The notes below the pieces were generated by a model. It was given only the letters and a program-made list of their open reading frames with translations. It made no database searches and was not told where the DNA came from. Of a stretch of 64,000 bases of DNA, positions 1 through 11,340 are shown in pieces (the first letter of the stretch is position 1; the number at the start of each line of letters is the position of its first letter). The DNA comes from Spongilla lacustris (Eukaryota > Porifera > Demospongiae > Spongillida > Spongillidae), in assembly GCA_949361645.1 (NCBI GenBank), contig OX442417.1:14187954-14251953 (forward strand), in the 5' to 3' direction. The translations under genes and the position numbers were made by a program.

Positions 1-3
1 CAC

Positions 4-609
4 ATGCGTACTCATACTGGAGAGAGGCCACATCAGTGTCTGCAATGTGGAAAGGCATTTTCACAACAGTCACATCTGAAAACACACATGCTGACTCATA
101 CTGGAGAGAGGCCACATCAGTGTCAACAATGTGGAAAGACATTTTCACTACAGTCACATCTGAAAACACACATGCTCACTCATACTGGAGAGAAGCCACA
201 TCAGTGTCAATGCGGAAAGGCATTTGCACTACAGTCACATCTGCAAAGCCACATGCTCACTCATACTGGAGAGAGGCCACATCAGTGTCAGCAGTGTGGA
301 AATGCATTTTCACAACTTACAAGTCTGAAAAAACACATGCTCACTCATACTGGAGAGAGGCCACATCAGTGTCAACGATGTGGAAAGGCATTTTCACAAC
401 ACTCAACTCTGATAAAACACATGCTCGCTCATTCTGGAGAGAAGATTTACAAATGTTTTTGTAAAAAGTCATTTTCAAGCTCATATGCATTGAAGGCCCA
501 CTGCAGGATTCATAGTGGTGAGAGGTTGAGGTGTAGCAACAGTGGATGTACCAAATCGTACCTGTACAAGAACAGTTTAGATTACCATCTTAAGTCATGT
601 CACATCTAA
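4..609 (+). CDS. C2H2 zinc-finger protein, 3' part of gene (unit 1)
   Basis: The window opens inside this reading frame, so the true start lies upstream and only the last 201 codons are visible. I see seven C2H2 fingers of 28 residues joined by TGE[KR]P linkers: five of the HQCxxCGKAF type, then the shared terminal pair. The penultimate finger starts YKCFCKKSF and has CX1C instead of CX2C. The last finger has CX4C-X12-HX4H and ends at SCHI and the stop. The third visible finger (HQCQCGKAF) has also lost one residue between its cysteines compared with the 56,662 copy, which probably disables it. Such arrays normally bind DNA in the nucleus; the target is unknown. No KRAB, BTB or ZAD domain is visible. 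It is nearly identical to the 3' half of the gene at 56,662-57,684, so the two are recent duplicates. Functional status is uncertain. Confidence 0.85.
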   Translation: MRTHTGERPHQCLQCGKAFSQQSHLKTHMLTHTGERPHQCQQCGKTFSLQSHLKTHMLTHTGEKPHQCQCGKAFALQSHLQSHMLTHTGERPHQCQQCGNAFSQLTSLKKHMLTHTGERPHQCQRCGKAFSQHSTLIKHMLAHSGEKIYKCFCKKSFSSSYALKAHCRIHSGERLRCSNSGCTKSYLYKNSLDYHLKSCHI

Positions 610-1084
610 CACTAAATTTTTTTTGTTATGCTGGACAGCTTTAATGTTCATATTTTGCTGGGTGTGCAGCAGTTTTAGATCCAGCCGTGTGCATGGCAGA
701 TGGTATACAAATATTAGAATCCTTTGTGGCAATGCAACTGGTAATGATAGTGTATCAGTAATACCTATATAGAACCCTGTATATCTAGATATGGCATGCA
801 ACATGGCTGCTTCCCATCACACTTGTAATATTTGCTTAAAGGCCTAATATACTGGGCAGGTGTGCGTGTGAGATGGAGAATCAGTGCAAATGTATTGTTA
901 CAAGCCTAATGTGTGACATATCTGGGCCTGCAGGGTCTACACATTTGCACATAACCTCTATTTTTTACATTGGCTGCAAAAACATTTGTATTTGGAGTTA
1001 TACGCTATTAGTTATCTTGTAGTGGGAGAGACAAAAAGAGCTAGATAAACTTTTTGAAACCACTATGCACGACAATATTGAAAG
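610..1084. other. 3' flank shared by the zinc-finger copies
   Basis: This non-coding stretch aligns with the sequence after the zinc-finger stops at 23,040, 47,500 and 57,685. Shared landmarks are a GTTATG-TGGACAGC stretch, a TGTGGCAATGCAACTGGTAA stretch and a late CTTGTAGTGG stretch. It is probably 3' UTR and downstream sequence. No separate gene is seen. Confidence 0.6.
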
Positions 1085-1490
1085 GGGGGATTCGTGACTG
1101 CATTGTGAATGAAGCTACTGCCACCTCAAGTGATCCAGGACTAAGGCTTGACCTGGAAATCAGAGGTGTTTGGCAACCGCATACCTGTAGAGGCGTTGTT
1201 TGATGTCCGTGTCATAGGCACTGACGCCCGGCCCATCGAGCACCTAATGCCATTCTTCAATCCAGCTCACAGGAGAAGAAGAGAATATACAAAAAAAACA
1301 GTTGAAGACAGAAGAGGCACCTTCACCCAATTTATCCTTTCCATGGATGGACTACTTCACAAAGAGGCTAGTCGCTTCATAAAGCACATGGCCACTGCTC
1401 TGCCTATTCCATCACCAGCAGCTACATCAGGTCACGGCTCGCTTTTACAGGGGTTCGAGCAGTAAGCCTCTGTAAGCCTCTGCCTCTGTA
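1085..1490 (+). pseudogene. Retroelement C-terminal tail fragment (after reverse transcriptase)
   Basis: Translations in two frames give LRLDLEIRGVW, then FDVRVIGTDARPIEHL, then RRGTFTQFILSMDGLLHKEA and FIKHMATAL. From memory this matches the C-terminal tail that follows reverse transcriptase in a widespread family of non-LTR-like retroelement polyproteins (FDVRV...FTPFV.S.DG.LG.EA pattern). The reading frame is broken near 1,195. Relative to the copy at 59,725-60,228, about 8 codons (SSKWDRAY) are missing near 1,405. No reverse transcriptase or endonuclease core is present, so this is a dead 3' fragment. It lies at the same place relative to the zinc-finger gene as the unit-4 copy, so it was inserted before that duplication. 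Confidence 0.55.
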
Positions 1491-1823
1491 TCCCGCATTA
1501 AGTGGAGAAGTGGGCGGATGGTGAGTAAATTTATTGAATTATTATTTCTCTTTATGATTTCATTTTAATATCTTAAGTTAGCAAGGTGTGCAGGCTGTAA
1601 GGATGGTCCAGGTGATGATTTCTTAGAATAGGTTTTCACATTTGTGTATATTATAATTGCTCTATATGTATCTTATTCTATGTAATAATGTATTGTAAAT
1701 TAATGCTAAGTATCACCTAATTGTATGTATTTTATGTTCCGTTTATAATTATTCATACTTAAGTATATAAGAATATCATGTCAAAAGAAAAAAAAGAAAA
1801 GAAAATACTGTTACACTTTAATT
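1491..1823. other. AT-rich non-coding interval
   Basis: I see no gene. The stretch is AT-rich and matches 60,230-60,480 in unit 4 closely. Confidence 0.5.
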
Positions 1824-2127
1824 GTACAAGTAAATCAAAATCTTCTCTATCGAGAAAGTGATTGGTGGGATGTAGGATTGGTGGTGCAAAAAGCAAGGAA
1901 ACAAGGTACAGTGTGTTAAAGTGAGGTTTGGTAGGATCCTACAACTTACAGTCCTGAATTTGCAAATGAAGAAGCCTATTTGCAAATGTAGGACTGACTG
2001 TTATAGTTGTAGGATCCTACCAAACCCCACTTTAAAACACTGTACCTTGTTTCCTTGCTTTTTGCACCACCAATCCTACATCCCACCAATCACTTTCTCG
2101 ATAGAGAAGTTTTTGATTTACTTGTTC
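1824..2127. mobile_element. Fold-back MITE with ~115-bp inverted arms
   Basis: Left arm, about 1,824-1,945, begins ACAAGTAAATCAAAA and passes GAGAAAGTGATTGGTGGGAT to GGTAGGATCCTACAACT. The right arm, about 2,008-2,127, is its reverse complement with few mismatches, separated by about 65 bp. There is no transposase coding. It is absent from the matching place in unit 4 (about 60,480). The palindromic GTAGGATCCTAC motif occurs in both arms. Confidence 0.75.
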
Positions 2128-3181
2128 CCCGAATTTTTTTTTCTCTGCCAGGAGTGATCATGACTTAGTGTATTCGTTGCAATGTATAGGACGCTTAGAT
2201 TCCTCCTATGTGTAATCTGAGTATATAGGCCTCTCAGGTATATTAGGGCAAGGCTTTTGTTATTTTATGCGGGAGCGCGCGTGTACGTTGCTTGGTTTTC
2301 AAATTACTACACAACCAAAAAGTTTCACTCCTGAAACGAACTGTAATGTGTTCACATCCTGTACAAGGCCCGTAGTTCGTCCTCGTAACAGTGCCTGTAA
2401 GGAGTCCGTGTTCAATCGATCCCGTAAAAGTGGTCCTGTTACTATATGTTACATCATGTCGTAATGATCCGAAAACATTGTCTATTCGGTTGTGAAGTCA
2501 TGACTGTAACGACATTGCTTGGGTCCCGTAACACCTTGTACACCACGTGAGCAGGGAGGGCAAGGAGGATTATATGATAAGTATGCCGCGTTGGAAGTGC
2601 TACCCTTTCGAAGTTAATATACTTTCCGATTGCCAGGTTAACGAATGGATTGCGATCTCGATATATGGGCAGTTACAGACGTTCTAATGCGGAGCTAGCT
2701 TGCAAATTACTAGTATTCCAATTCATGCGCAGCTTCAAATGGACGATGCATAATGGAGAGGTACGCGAGGTATGCAAGTTGTTATTATTTGATTGTGACG
2801 TTATAGCTTGTTTAGCGCAGCGCACGATCTAAGCAGGTGAACAGTGAGTTGACATGTGTTTGTTCACCTACCGTAATAATACTAGTACATGCAGTACAAG
2901 ATTGACATGCCCATTCATGGAAGCATATAGCTTTGGATGATGAAAAGAGGTATAGTGGTAAACGTAGTTGCAATTTGAAACGTTTGTTATAAATATTCTA
3001 AACTTCTTTTACTCAGGTGTCATAATTCTGCAAAGTTGCAGCACACATTGATGGCAATAAAAGTGCCACATATCTAACTACTTTTGTCAAGATCCAAAGG
3101 GTTATTAACTACATCTGTCCAGGCAAGTGCAGTAGTAACACTTAAAATTGCTTTGTAATAATGTCGTTCATTCGTTACTAG

Positions 3182-3261
3182 AGTGGACTGGTGGCAGTGG
3201 TCAGAAGAAGTTCTATGAGCATCTGGACAGAAAAGATACATTGTGCAGGAACACCTCAAAA
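3182..3261 (+). other. Possible captured exon before the minisatellite
   Basis: A TACTAG acceptor-like site precedes an open stretch reading EWTGGSGQKKFYEHLDRKD, ending at CAAAAG followed by GTTATT, which would serve as a donor. The residue composition is protein-like, but I recognise no family. The next exon-like stretch is at 5,507. Low confidence. Confidence 0.22.
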
Positions 3262-3404
3262 GGTTATTACTTTGTTTTAATAAATTTGCATTCACTAGTC
3301 ATTGTTACAGACATCTTACAACAAAACAACAAGAAATCTTGGTGCAACATTTGCTTGATAAATTCACCCTTCAATGTGATTTACAAGTTCACTTTCACAA
3401 GTAC

Positions 3405-5450
3405 GCGTAACGGTGGACTGTGGATATAAGGGTGTGTTAGGGTGGACTGTGGATGTAAGGGTGTATTAGGGTGGACTGTGGATGTAAGAGTGTGTTAGGG
3501 TGGACTGTGGATGTAAGGGTGTGTTAGGATGGACTGTGAATGTAAGGGTGTATTAGGGTGGACTGTGGAATGTAAGGGTGTATTAGGGTGGACTGTGGAT
3601 GTAAGGGTGTGTTGTAAGGGTGTGTTAGGGTGGACTGGATGTAAGGGTGCTAGGGTGGACTGGATGTAAGGGTGTTGAGGTGGACTGTGACTGTAAGGGT
3701 GTGTTAGTATGGAGTGTGGATGTAGGGTGCATGTTAGTGTGGACCATGGGTGTAAAGGTGTGTTGTAAGGGTGTGTTAGGGTGGACAGTTGTGGATGTAA
3801 GGGTGTTAGGGTGGGCTGTGGATGTAAGCGTATGTTAGGGTGGACTGTGGATGTAAGGGTGTGTTAGGATGGACTGTGGATGTAAGGGTATGTTAGGGTG
3901 GACTGTGGATGTAAGGGTGTGTTAGGATGGACTGTGGATGTAAGGGTGTGTTAGTATGGACTGTGGATGTAAGGGTATGTTAGGGTGGACTGTGGATGTA
4001 AGGGTGTGTTAGGGTGGACTGTGGATGTAAGGGTGTGTTAGGGTGGACTATGGATTTAAGGGGTGTGTTAGTATGGACTGTGAATGTAAGGATGTGTTAG
4101 GATGGACTGTGGATGTAAGGGTGTGTTAGGGTGGACTGTGGATGTAAGGGTGTGTTAGGGTGGACTATGGATTTAAGGGGTGTGTTAGTATGGACTGTGA
4201 ATGTAAGGATGTGTTAGGATGGACTGTGGATGTAAGGGTGTGTTAGGGTGGACTGTGGATGTAAGGGTGTGTTAGGATGGACTGTGAATGTAAGAGTGTG
4301 TTAGGGTGGACTGTGGATGTAAGGGTGTGTTAGGATGGACTGTGAATGTAAGGGTGTGTTAGGATGGACTGTGAATGTAAGGGTGTATTAGGGTGGACTG
4401 TGGATGGACTGTGAATGTAAGGGTGTATTAGGGTGGACTGTGGATGGACTGTGAATGTAAGGGTGTATTAGGGTGGACTGTGGATGTATGGGTGTGTTGT
4501 AAGGGTGTGTTAGGGTGGACTGGATGTAAGGGTGCTAGGGTGGACTGGATGTAAGGGTGTTGAGGTGGACTGTGACTGTAAGGGCGTGTTAGTATGGAGT
4601 GTGGATGTAGGGTGCGTGTTAGTGTGGACCATGGGTGTAAAGGTGTGTTGTAAGGGTGTGTTAGGGTGGACAGTTGTGGATGTAAGGGTGTTAGGGTGGG
4701 CTGTGGATGTAAGCGTATGTTAGGGTGGACTGTGGATGTAAGGGTGTGTTAGGATGGACTGGGATGTAAGGGTATGTTAGGGTGGACTGTGGATGTAAGG
4801 ATGTGTTAGGATGGACTGTGAATGTAAGGGTGTGTTAGTATGGACTGTGGATGTAAGGGTGTGTTAGGGTGGACTGTGGATGTAAGGGTGTGTTAGGGTG
4901 GACTATGGATTTAAGGGGTGTGTTAGTATGGACTGTCGATGTAAGGATGTGTTAGGGTGGACTGTGAATGTAAGGGTGTGTTAGTATGGACTGTGGATGT
5001 AAGGGTGTGTTAGGGTGGACTATGGATTTAAGGGGTGTGTTAGTATGGACTGTGAATGTAAGGATGTGTTAGGATGGACTGTGGATGTAAGGGTGTGTTA
5101 GGGTGGACTGTGGATGTAAGGGTGTGTTAGGATGGACTGTGAATGTAAGGGTGTGTTAGGATGGACTATGGATTTAAGGGGTGTGTTCGTATGGACTGTG
5201 ATGTAAGGGTGTGGTGTGTTAGGGTGGACTATGGATGTAAGGGGTGTGTTAGTATGGACTGGATGTAAGGGTGTGTTGAAAGGGTGTGTTAGGGTGGACT
5301 GTGGATGTAAGGGTGTGTTAGGGTGGACTGTGGATGTAAGAGTGTGTTAGGGTGGAGGACTGGATGTAAGGGGTGTGTTAGTATGGACTGTGGATGTAAG
5401 GGTGTGTTAGGGTGGAGGATGGGATTTACATGTAAGTGTGTGTTTGGATG
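3405..5450. repeat. 29-bp minisatellite, ~70 units, with higher-order repeat
   Basis: The unit is about 29 bp, roughly GGTGTGTTAGGGTGGACT followed by GTGGATGTAAG. Variant units form a higher-order structure: a block at 3,640-3,840 with unusual units recurs almost unchanged at 4,525-4,725, an 885-bp shift. Each unit contains TTAGGG, but the array is not telomeric because the motif is embedded in a longer period. Confidence 0.9.
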
Positions 5451-5506
5451 GGCACGTATGTTAGGGGAACTATTGTGTGCTGTGTTCATTGCTCATATTT
5501 TTTTGC

Positions 5507-5700
5507 AGTTTCATTATGGTGAACTCATAACTACTGTGACACAACTGAATAATGGCACAAGAGGATTTGAAGAAATGGCACTTCTACAGGAGGATCGCTG
5601 TGTGACCAGTTCGACTATCCTCTTTACGTGCTATTTAGGACCATCTTCCTCATACAAACCAGGAATGTTCACATGGCTGTTTCTTGGTCCACAAATGTAG
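5507..5700 (+). other. Possible captured exon after the minisatellite
   Basis: A pyrimidine-rich TTTTTTTGCAG at 5,497-5,506 is followed by an open frame FHYGELITTVTQLNNGTRGF and about 40 further codons to a stop at 5,700. It could be the terminal exon of a captured gene whose previous exon is at 3,182, with the minisatellite as intron. No family recognised. Confidence 0.25.
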
Positions 5701-6129
5701 AGAAGGCTATCAACTTTGTAAAGCAACCACTTGTCATTCTATTGAGAGGAAGGATACAATTGAAGTCAAAACAATGTTTCAGCATGACATTTGTATTGTA
5801 CAAATTCGTATTGTTTGTAATTCGTTTTGCTTTTCATGATATTTTTGGCCACATAGCTTTAAAGAAGGATTGGTCTTGATAGAGGGCAAAGGTGCTTCCA
5901 TTGTTACTGTAGGGCACTGTAATTATACTATCTCGTAACAGGAACTGTTACGGTACTGTATCGACACCGATTTCAGTACTTATATAGACTGTTTTTACGG
6001 CATCGTTACGGGAATTGCAACATTCAGTCTCGGTTCAGGTAGTGAAGTATTCGATGTTACGGGATGTACTTGGTAACTGTAACAGTCCGTTTACGGTCAC
6101 CGTTACGGGTAAATATTTTTGGTTGTGTA

Positions 6130-7470
6130 ATTATATATATAATGGCAGCTGCTGCGTATCAGTGAACAATACATGCACTAGATAAGCGTGTGAAAATAGC
6201 AATCTTTATATGGACTAGTTCCGTTTTAGGTGTTGTTTAAAGGAACGACTATTGCTTCTTTTGTTGTTTGGCAGCGTATCACCACCGCGATTTGTCAGAA
6301 TCGAGTGACACGTGCAGCTGTCGAGGTGGCCGTGTAGGACCGTAAGGTAAAAATGTGTAGGACCGTAAGGTAAACATGTATAGGCTTTGCCGGAGGGTAT
6401 GCCAAAGGGTTTCTGGGTATTGTATTAGTCAGATCCACTCACTGAACTGCGTAGAATCCGTTTTGGGGTTGGGGTTGGAAGGAATAACTACTTGAAACAT
6501 ACTGGCAAATTAGAACCGGGCCCAAAGTGCCGGGTCCAATGTTTCAGGCTTCTATCTTAACCGCGTTAGTCGATTCACTAAACCCCAATAGGATATAATA
6601 GATGATTGTAGCCTTAATTTGAATCAAAAGATACAGGTAGAGGGGCACTTATGCAGTTCCCCCCCCCCCCCCCCCCTCCACACACACTTTGCGTTTACGT
6701 AATTATTTATTGCTTATGGGACTTAATTTGACTCGTTATGTAAGAGAGAGGACCCTCCTCACTTTCATTTTTACTAAATAACGGATGTAACCAACACTCC
6801 ATGAAATGGAATAAAAAGGGGAGGGTAAGGGAGGGGGAACCCTTACGGCCTTCCCTCCTTAAAGAACACTGTTACATGGTGGTAAGGTTGATGAAAGTTG
6901 CATTGTATGTATGGTTAACGGTAAGATGCTCTTTTTGTTTTATTGATAGGCCTACCTATATAGTTCTCCTTGCTAACGAGCCGTTTTCTTTGGCTTGGTC
7001 CTTTGCCGCCTGTGTCTGCAGCTGCATACGTTAATTGTGGTAGCCTGGCAACAGTAAATTAAGACGCTTATGTGACGTCATATTGCAAACTGCTAGGCAA
7101 CCGATAATGAATTGCACCTGCTCGCGTCATTTCACGGCATTTCATCACCAGCTTACAACTGTAGGTCTTATTTGTATGAAAGGGCACGTTTGGAAATCTC
7201 GTCTTCTTACGATGTTCCTGTCGCGAGTTATACGTGATGGAGAACAATAATTAAATGGCGGAATTTTGGTACCGACTTGTCACTCCACGTAAACGGCATT
7301 GTTTAGCGAAGCTCACGTTATATGTGCATATCTGTCATGTTTGTGATGGATTATATGCGAGCTGGCGAGTAAAGGCAACGCTTCGTTACCGTTTTAAAAC
7401 GCTCGATCGAAAACCACACCCACGAAGCCTATCCTACATAGGACCCTCTACCGTGGGTCCTGATACTGCA
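6130..7470. other. Interval without recognised genes; poly-C tract
   Basis: I see no supported gene. A C run of about 17-18 bases at 6,660 is followed by a short CA run. Short open frames here are isolated, lack protein-like partners in the other units and are not annotated. Confidence 0.5.
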
Positions 7471-10110
7471 ATTGTTTAATGCAAAGTTATAAAAAATCGG
7501 ACTGAATTTCCGAATATGGTGAAAATATATATTGTCCATGAAACCCGAATGTTGGAGGAAATTTAATCCAAACCAACCCTAACCACATCTCCCCGAGTCT
7601 CAGCCTTCAGCCCCAGACCCTGATTCCTTCAGCTGCAGATTGGATTACGTCACTGCTATGTGATAAGAGGGTTTTGTGACTACCACGTCTGGAATTAAGT
7701 GTCTCCAATCAGATTGTGAACATGCTGTTTTTCACGTGATATCTCACACAAGTTGCCGGTGCTATCTATAGCTACAGAGGAAACAGCAATTAAAGGACAT
7801 GACTCGTGATCAGCGAAAAATCAGTGGAGTAATCCTACAGTTTTTCTTAGGATCAGACATATTTGCCAGTCTGTGTGCTTTTAGATGTTACCTGCTCGAG
7901 CAATATTCATAGGGAAATATCAGGTTGTCCCCCCGTCCCACTCTGACCCTTGATTCTCCTCTACCTTTCCTCCTCTCCCCTCCCTCCTATCATCTCCCCC
8001 TCCCCCTCCACCCCTTTATGATGGCTTTCTGTACTAAGGAAAGTAGAGGAACACTTAAGCTGTTTTCTACCTATCTGAGCCTGGGGAGGAGGCATCTGCC
8101 CCAGCGTTCAAGAAATCACAGTTCTCCATTGATGCCAGGGGGCAGTGGAGCAGAGGGGTGAATGCAGATGCCCATATCCAGCTGAGCAGCCAATATTCCA
8201 AGCAGTATGGAGGACAGCTGAAGAACACATCAAAGGCATGTCGATTACCTCAATGGTGATAGACCTTTGCTTTTCATTATTTATTTGCTGGTTCTGTTTG
8301 ATATTTTTATCTAATTGCATGTGTCCATGTTACATGTGTACATGTAGCTGTAAATGTGTACATGGCTTGTCCTTACAAAATGTATATGATAGCAACTGCA
8401 CCCCACTATGGCAACATTATCATATGCTTTCATAGATACATGTAAGTTGTCAGTTTCATTCCTTCTCTCCACCCTCCCTTACCTACACCATCTCCTCACC
8501 TTCCTTCCTACACTTCCCCTCCCTCCCTCCTCATTGCTCTCTCCCTCTCTCCTCCCCACACCACTCAAGGTGGTAGTCCTGGATGACCAAGGCTGCATTT
8601 CCTCTGTTGAGGTACACCTGGAGCATAACGATGGACAAGGGTAGCTCCACCCACTGTTTGCAATGTGGTGAATTAGAATTTGGCCTAAGTATGAACTAAT
8701 AAGATATGCTACTACACTGCACGTACTTACATGTATGCGAAATCTCACAATCTCACAATTGTGGATTTTGCATAGTGACTTTATCAAATGTCCTACTGTA
8801 CATGTATGTGCCTGCAGGGACCTTTTTTGGTTGTTACATGACTGATGTGTATATGGCCTAAATCAGCTAGGCACTGATGCACGTGATTTAGAATCCTCAG
8901 GGCCCTTTGGGATTCTGGCTATTCAGTAGACCTCTTCAGTGTCTAACTCTTGGGGGATGTGAAGGGTGAGGGAGAAGGTACTGTAAGTGAGGATGTTAGT
9001 AGGGGGGGTAGTAAGGGGACTAAAAGGTATGGGGAAGTTAATCTCACCACTACTCCCACCTCATTTACAACAGCTGCTCTCCTGGGACAGCCAGTTCGTT
9101 CCAGGAGCACTTTGTTGCTCGTGGAGAAAGCCACACCTCTGGCCCCTCCTCCCCACAGCCAGCCTCCCCCTCACATACACTCTGGACATCAGTGGGGTCA
9201 GCCATGTTTTTAAATCAAACTGGCATGCCCATTGGGCCAGTGTTTACATTATGAATGTTGATTAAAGTTCGCTCTTGTACCCCCAAAGGTCAGGAAGGTC
9301 GTTCCCTTGGTGACTGTCCTCCCCCACCTGTCAGCCTTGCTGGTGTCTGATGTCTGCAAGCTTCCCTCCTCCATGATGTGTCTCTCCAAGGTGGTGGACA
9401 TGCTGAGGTCATTGGACACCAAGGTGGTGGACATGCTGAGGTCATTGGACAGTGTTGACATTGGGAGGCTGAGCTGCCACATGTGTGTTCCCATGACAGC
9501 ATATCATATTTGTGTTTCTCTTAATCATGTATTGATGCACATGTAAAGGTTGGTTGTAAGCACATATACATGTACAGTAACATGTATAGTTAATTGTGTG
9601 TATCGATTGTTGGGTAGGAACAGAAGCAAGAGGGAGTAAGGAGAGGAGGGAGTGGGGGTGTGTTCAGGAGGGGGTGATGACTGATGTGGAGGGAGTGGGA
9701 AGGAGGGTTGATGGATGGGGAAGAGGGAGTGATAGGAGGGTGAAGAGGAGGGACAAAGCGTTAGTTCATGTAGTGATATGAGGAAGTCAGAAGGGGGACC
9801 TGATATAACCTCAGAAGATGACCTTAAACTATTGGCGTCCACACATAGTGGGTCACTTGATGGGTAGGAAAAGAAGCAAGAAGGCCTGGTGGAGGAGGGG
9901 GAGAGATGTGTGAGAGCGAGGCAGTGGGAAAGAGTGATGACGATGGGATAAGGGGAGGTGTGATGGGGAGTCTCAGAAGAACACCATACATGAACATTGG
10001 TGTCCATATTGCAGAGCTTTTCATTGGAGCAGATGCTCACACTGGTGGATGCCATGACCCACTTGAGTGGTGCCATGGCGACCAAAGCGTTTGGCCATCG
10101 TCTGCACCTC
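7471..10110 (+). pseudogene. Gene X, unit 1 copy (exons of an unrecognised membrane-protein gene)
   Basis: Five exon-like segments are conserved in order with units 2-4. E1 (about 8,059-8,250) reads FSIDARGQWSRGVNADAHIQ then LSSQYSKQYGGQLKNTSKAC. E2 (8,570-8,611) is a 14-codon exon, VVVLDDQGCISSVE, between CTCAAG and GTACAC splice signals. E3 (about 9,041-9,220) includes ALLGQPVRSRSTLLLVEKAT. E4 (9,289-9,480) reads VRKVVPLVTVLPHLSALLVS onward and has an in-frame 11-codon duplication of KVVDMLRSLD. E5 (from about 10,016) includes LEQMLTLVDAMTHLSGAMAT. The sequence runs into a 33-bp minisatellite and lacks the terminal transmembrane exon seen at 51,289. This copy is probably a truncated paralogue. 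I recognise no domain; the helical E4-E5 text and the membrane exon in unit 3 suggest a cell-surface protein. Confidence 0.5.
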
Positions 10111-10380
10111 TAAGATGTGAACATGTTGTTCATGTAGTGAGCACACCTAGGCCTCTAAGATGTGAGCATGTATTACATGTAGTGAGCACACCTCTCAGAT
10201 GTGAGCATGTTGTACATGTAGTGAGCACACCTCTAATATATGATGTGAACATGTAGTGAGCACACCTCTAAGATGTGAACATGTTGTAGTGAGCACACCT
10301 CTAAGATGTGAACATGTTGTAGTGACCACACCTCTAAGATGAGAACATGTTGTAGTGACCACACCTCTACATGTAAGATG
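10105..10380. repeat. 33-bp minisatellite, ~8 units
   Basis: The unit is roughly TGAGCACACCTCTAAGATGT then GAACATGTTGTAG. The same array sits at the same place in the other units with different lengths: about 13 units at 62,985, 2 at 33,980 and 1 at 50,855. Confidence 0.85.
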
Positions 10381-11340
10381 TGATCGCCAGAAAATAAAAT
10401 GCGATGAACTAATTGCATTATATACGCGCACGCGACCATGGTAATAATTTGGGTCTGGGTGTATTGACCACGATCAGCTTGTATATTACGCGTTGGGCTC
10501 AGTATTCCAATTAATGCCAGTGGATAGTCGCGCCAGTTCCCGTGAAACGCATGCCAGTTAGTATAAAACCTCTCTTAGCATGCTATACACGTGTATGCTA
10601 GCATATCAAATTTTGTTTATTAATGTTACGTTACGCGTATCAGATTAGAGGGAATTGGTACAAGGTTCAATTTGTCCTAGAGGTTTGACATTGAAATAGA
10701 AGACTAGATAGTGTAGAATATGCAGCCGGTCTGAATGAATAGATGGGATGCTAGCAGGCCGTCGAGAGGTTGGGAGGGGGGGGGGGGGGGGGGGGGGGGG
10801 GGAATATAAACATGCAATAAGCTGCTGTGTATAAAGCTAATATGCTTTGTTCTCATTGGTGAGCGTTTACTGAAGAATGGCCGAATTCTTCTGCTAGACC
10901 TATACTACCTAATTAACGCCCAAGCCTGCCAATTGATCCTAACGTATGTTATTGTCAAGTTTAGCTTTTGTGCGCGTGCATATGAGCCAAATGATAGTTT
11001 AGCCTGAGCTACAGTAACTGCAATGTAAGTGTGCAGGATTTGTTTTTTAGGACTTACAGAGACTATTTATCAAAACAAATCATATTGATCAGGAGGATTG
11101 GAAAGTTGTGAGGGTACATATCTTGAGTTTGAAATATAACAAGCTATAGGTACATAAATATAGAAAAGCGTTTAGTGGACCGATGGGTATTGTGAGTGAG
11201 AATGAATAGACTTGAAGGCACATCGCTGAGAGGTGTAAAAAAAAAAAAGCCAGTAACTTGGTGACAGGCGTTGTTTCCAATGCTTTGCATTTGGTTACGT
11301 GCTAGGTACTTTTTCCATACATTGTTGGATCCCAACAGGA
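10381..11340. other. Shared non-coding segment with poly-G tract
   Basis: Matches 34,060-34,740 and 52,525-53,050 (landmarks TTTGGGTCTGGGTGTATTGA, GTATGCTAGCATATCA, AAGACTAGATAGTGTAGAA). A G run of about 24 bases lies at 10,778. No coding sequence is supported. Confidence 0.6.

Larger units (their letters stand above)
2310..6127. mobile_element. Tc1/mariner-like non-autonomous element, TA target duplication
   Basis: The ends are inverted repeats: CACAACCAAAAAG at 2,310 and its complement ending GGTTGTG at 6,127, each flanked by TA (2,308-2,309; 6,128-6,129). Inside each end lie many short copies of a GTTACGG/CCGTAAC motif in both orientations (about 2,370-2,560 and 5,930-6,110), which look like subterminal binding repeats. 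Most of the interior is a 29-bp minisatellite (about 3,405-5,450). No transposase is recognised; two exon-like stretches flank the minisatellite. A TA TSD fits Tc1/mariner, but 3.8 kb without a recognisable DDE gene is unusual, so the superfamily call is tentative. Confidence 0.55.

Noticed and set aside
3405..5450. Interstitial telomere because of repeated TTAGGG
   Set aside because: The motif occurs once per 29-bp unit rather than as a pure hexamer array.
3405..5450. CRISPR-like array
   Set aside because: Eukaryotic minisatellite with continuous units and no distinct spacers; the same applies to the other satellites.
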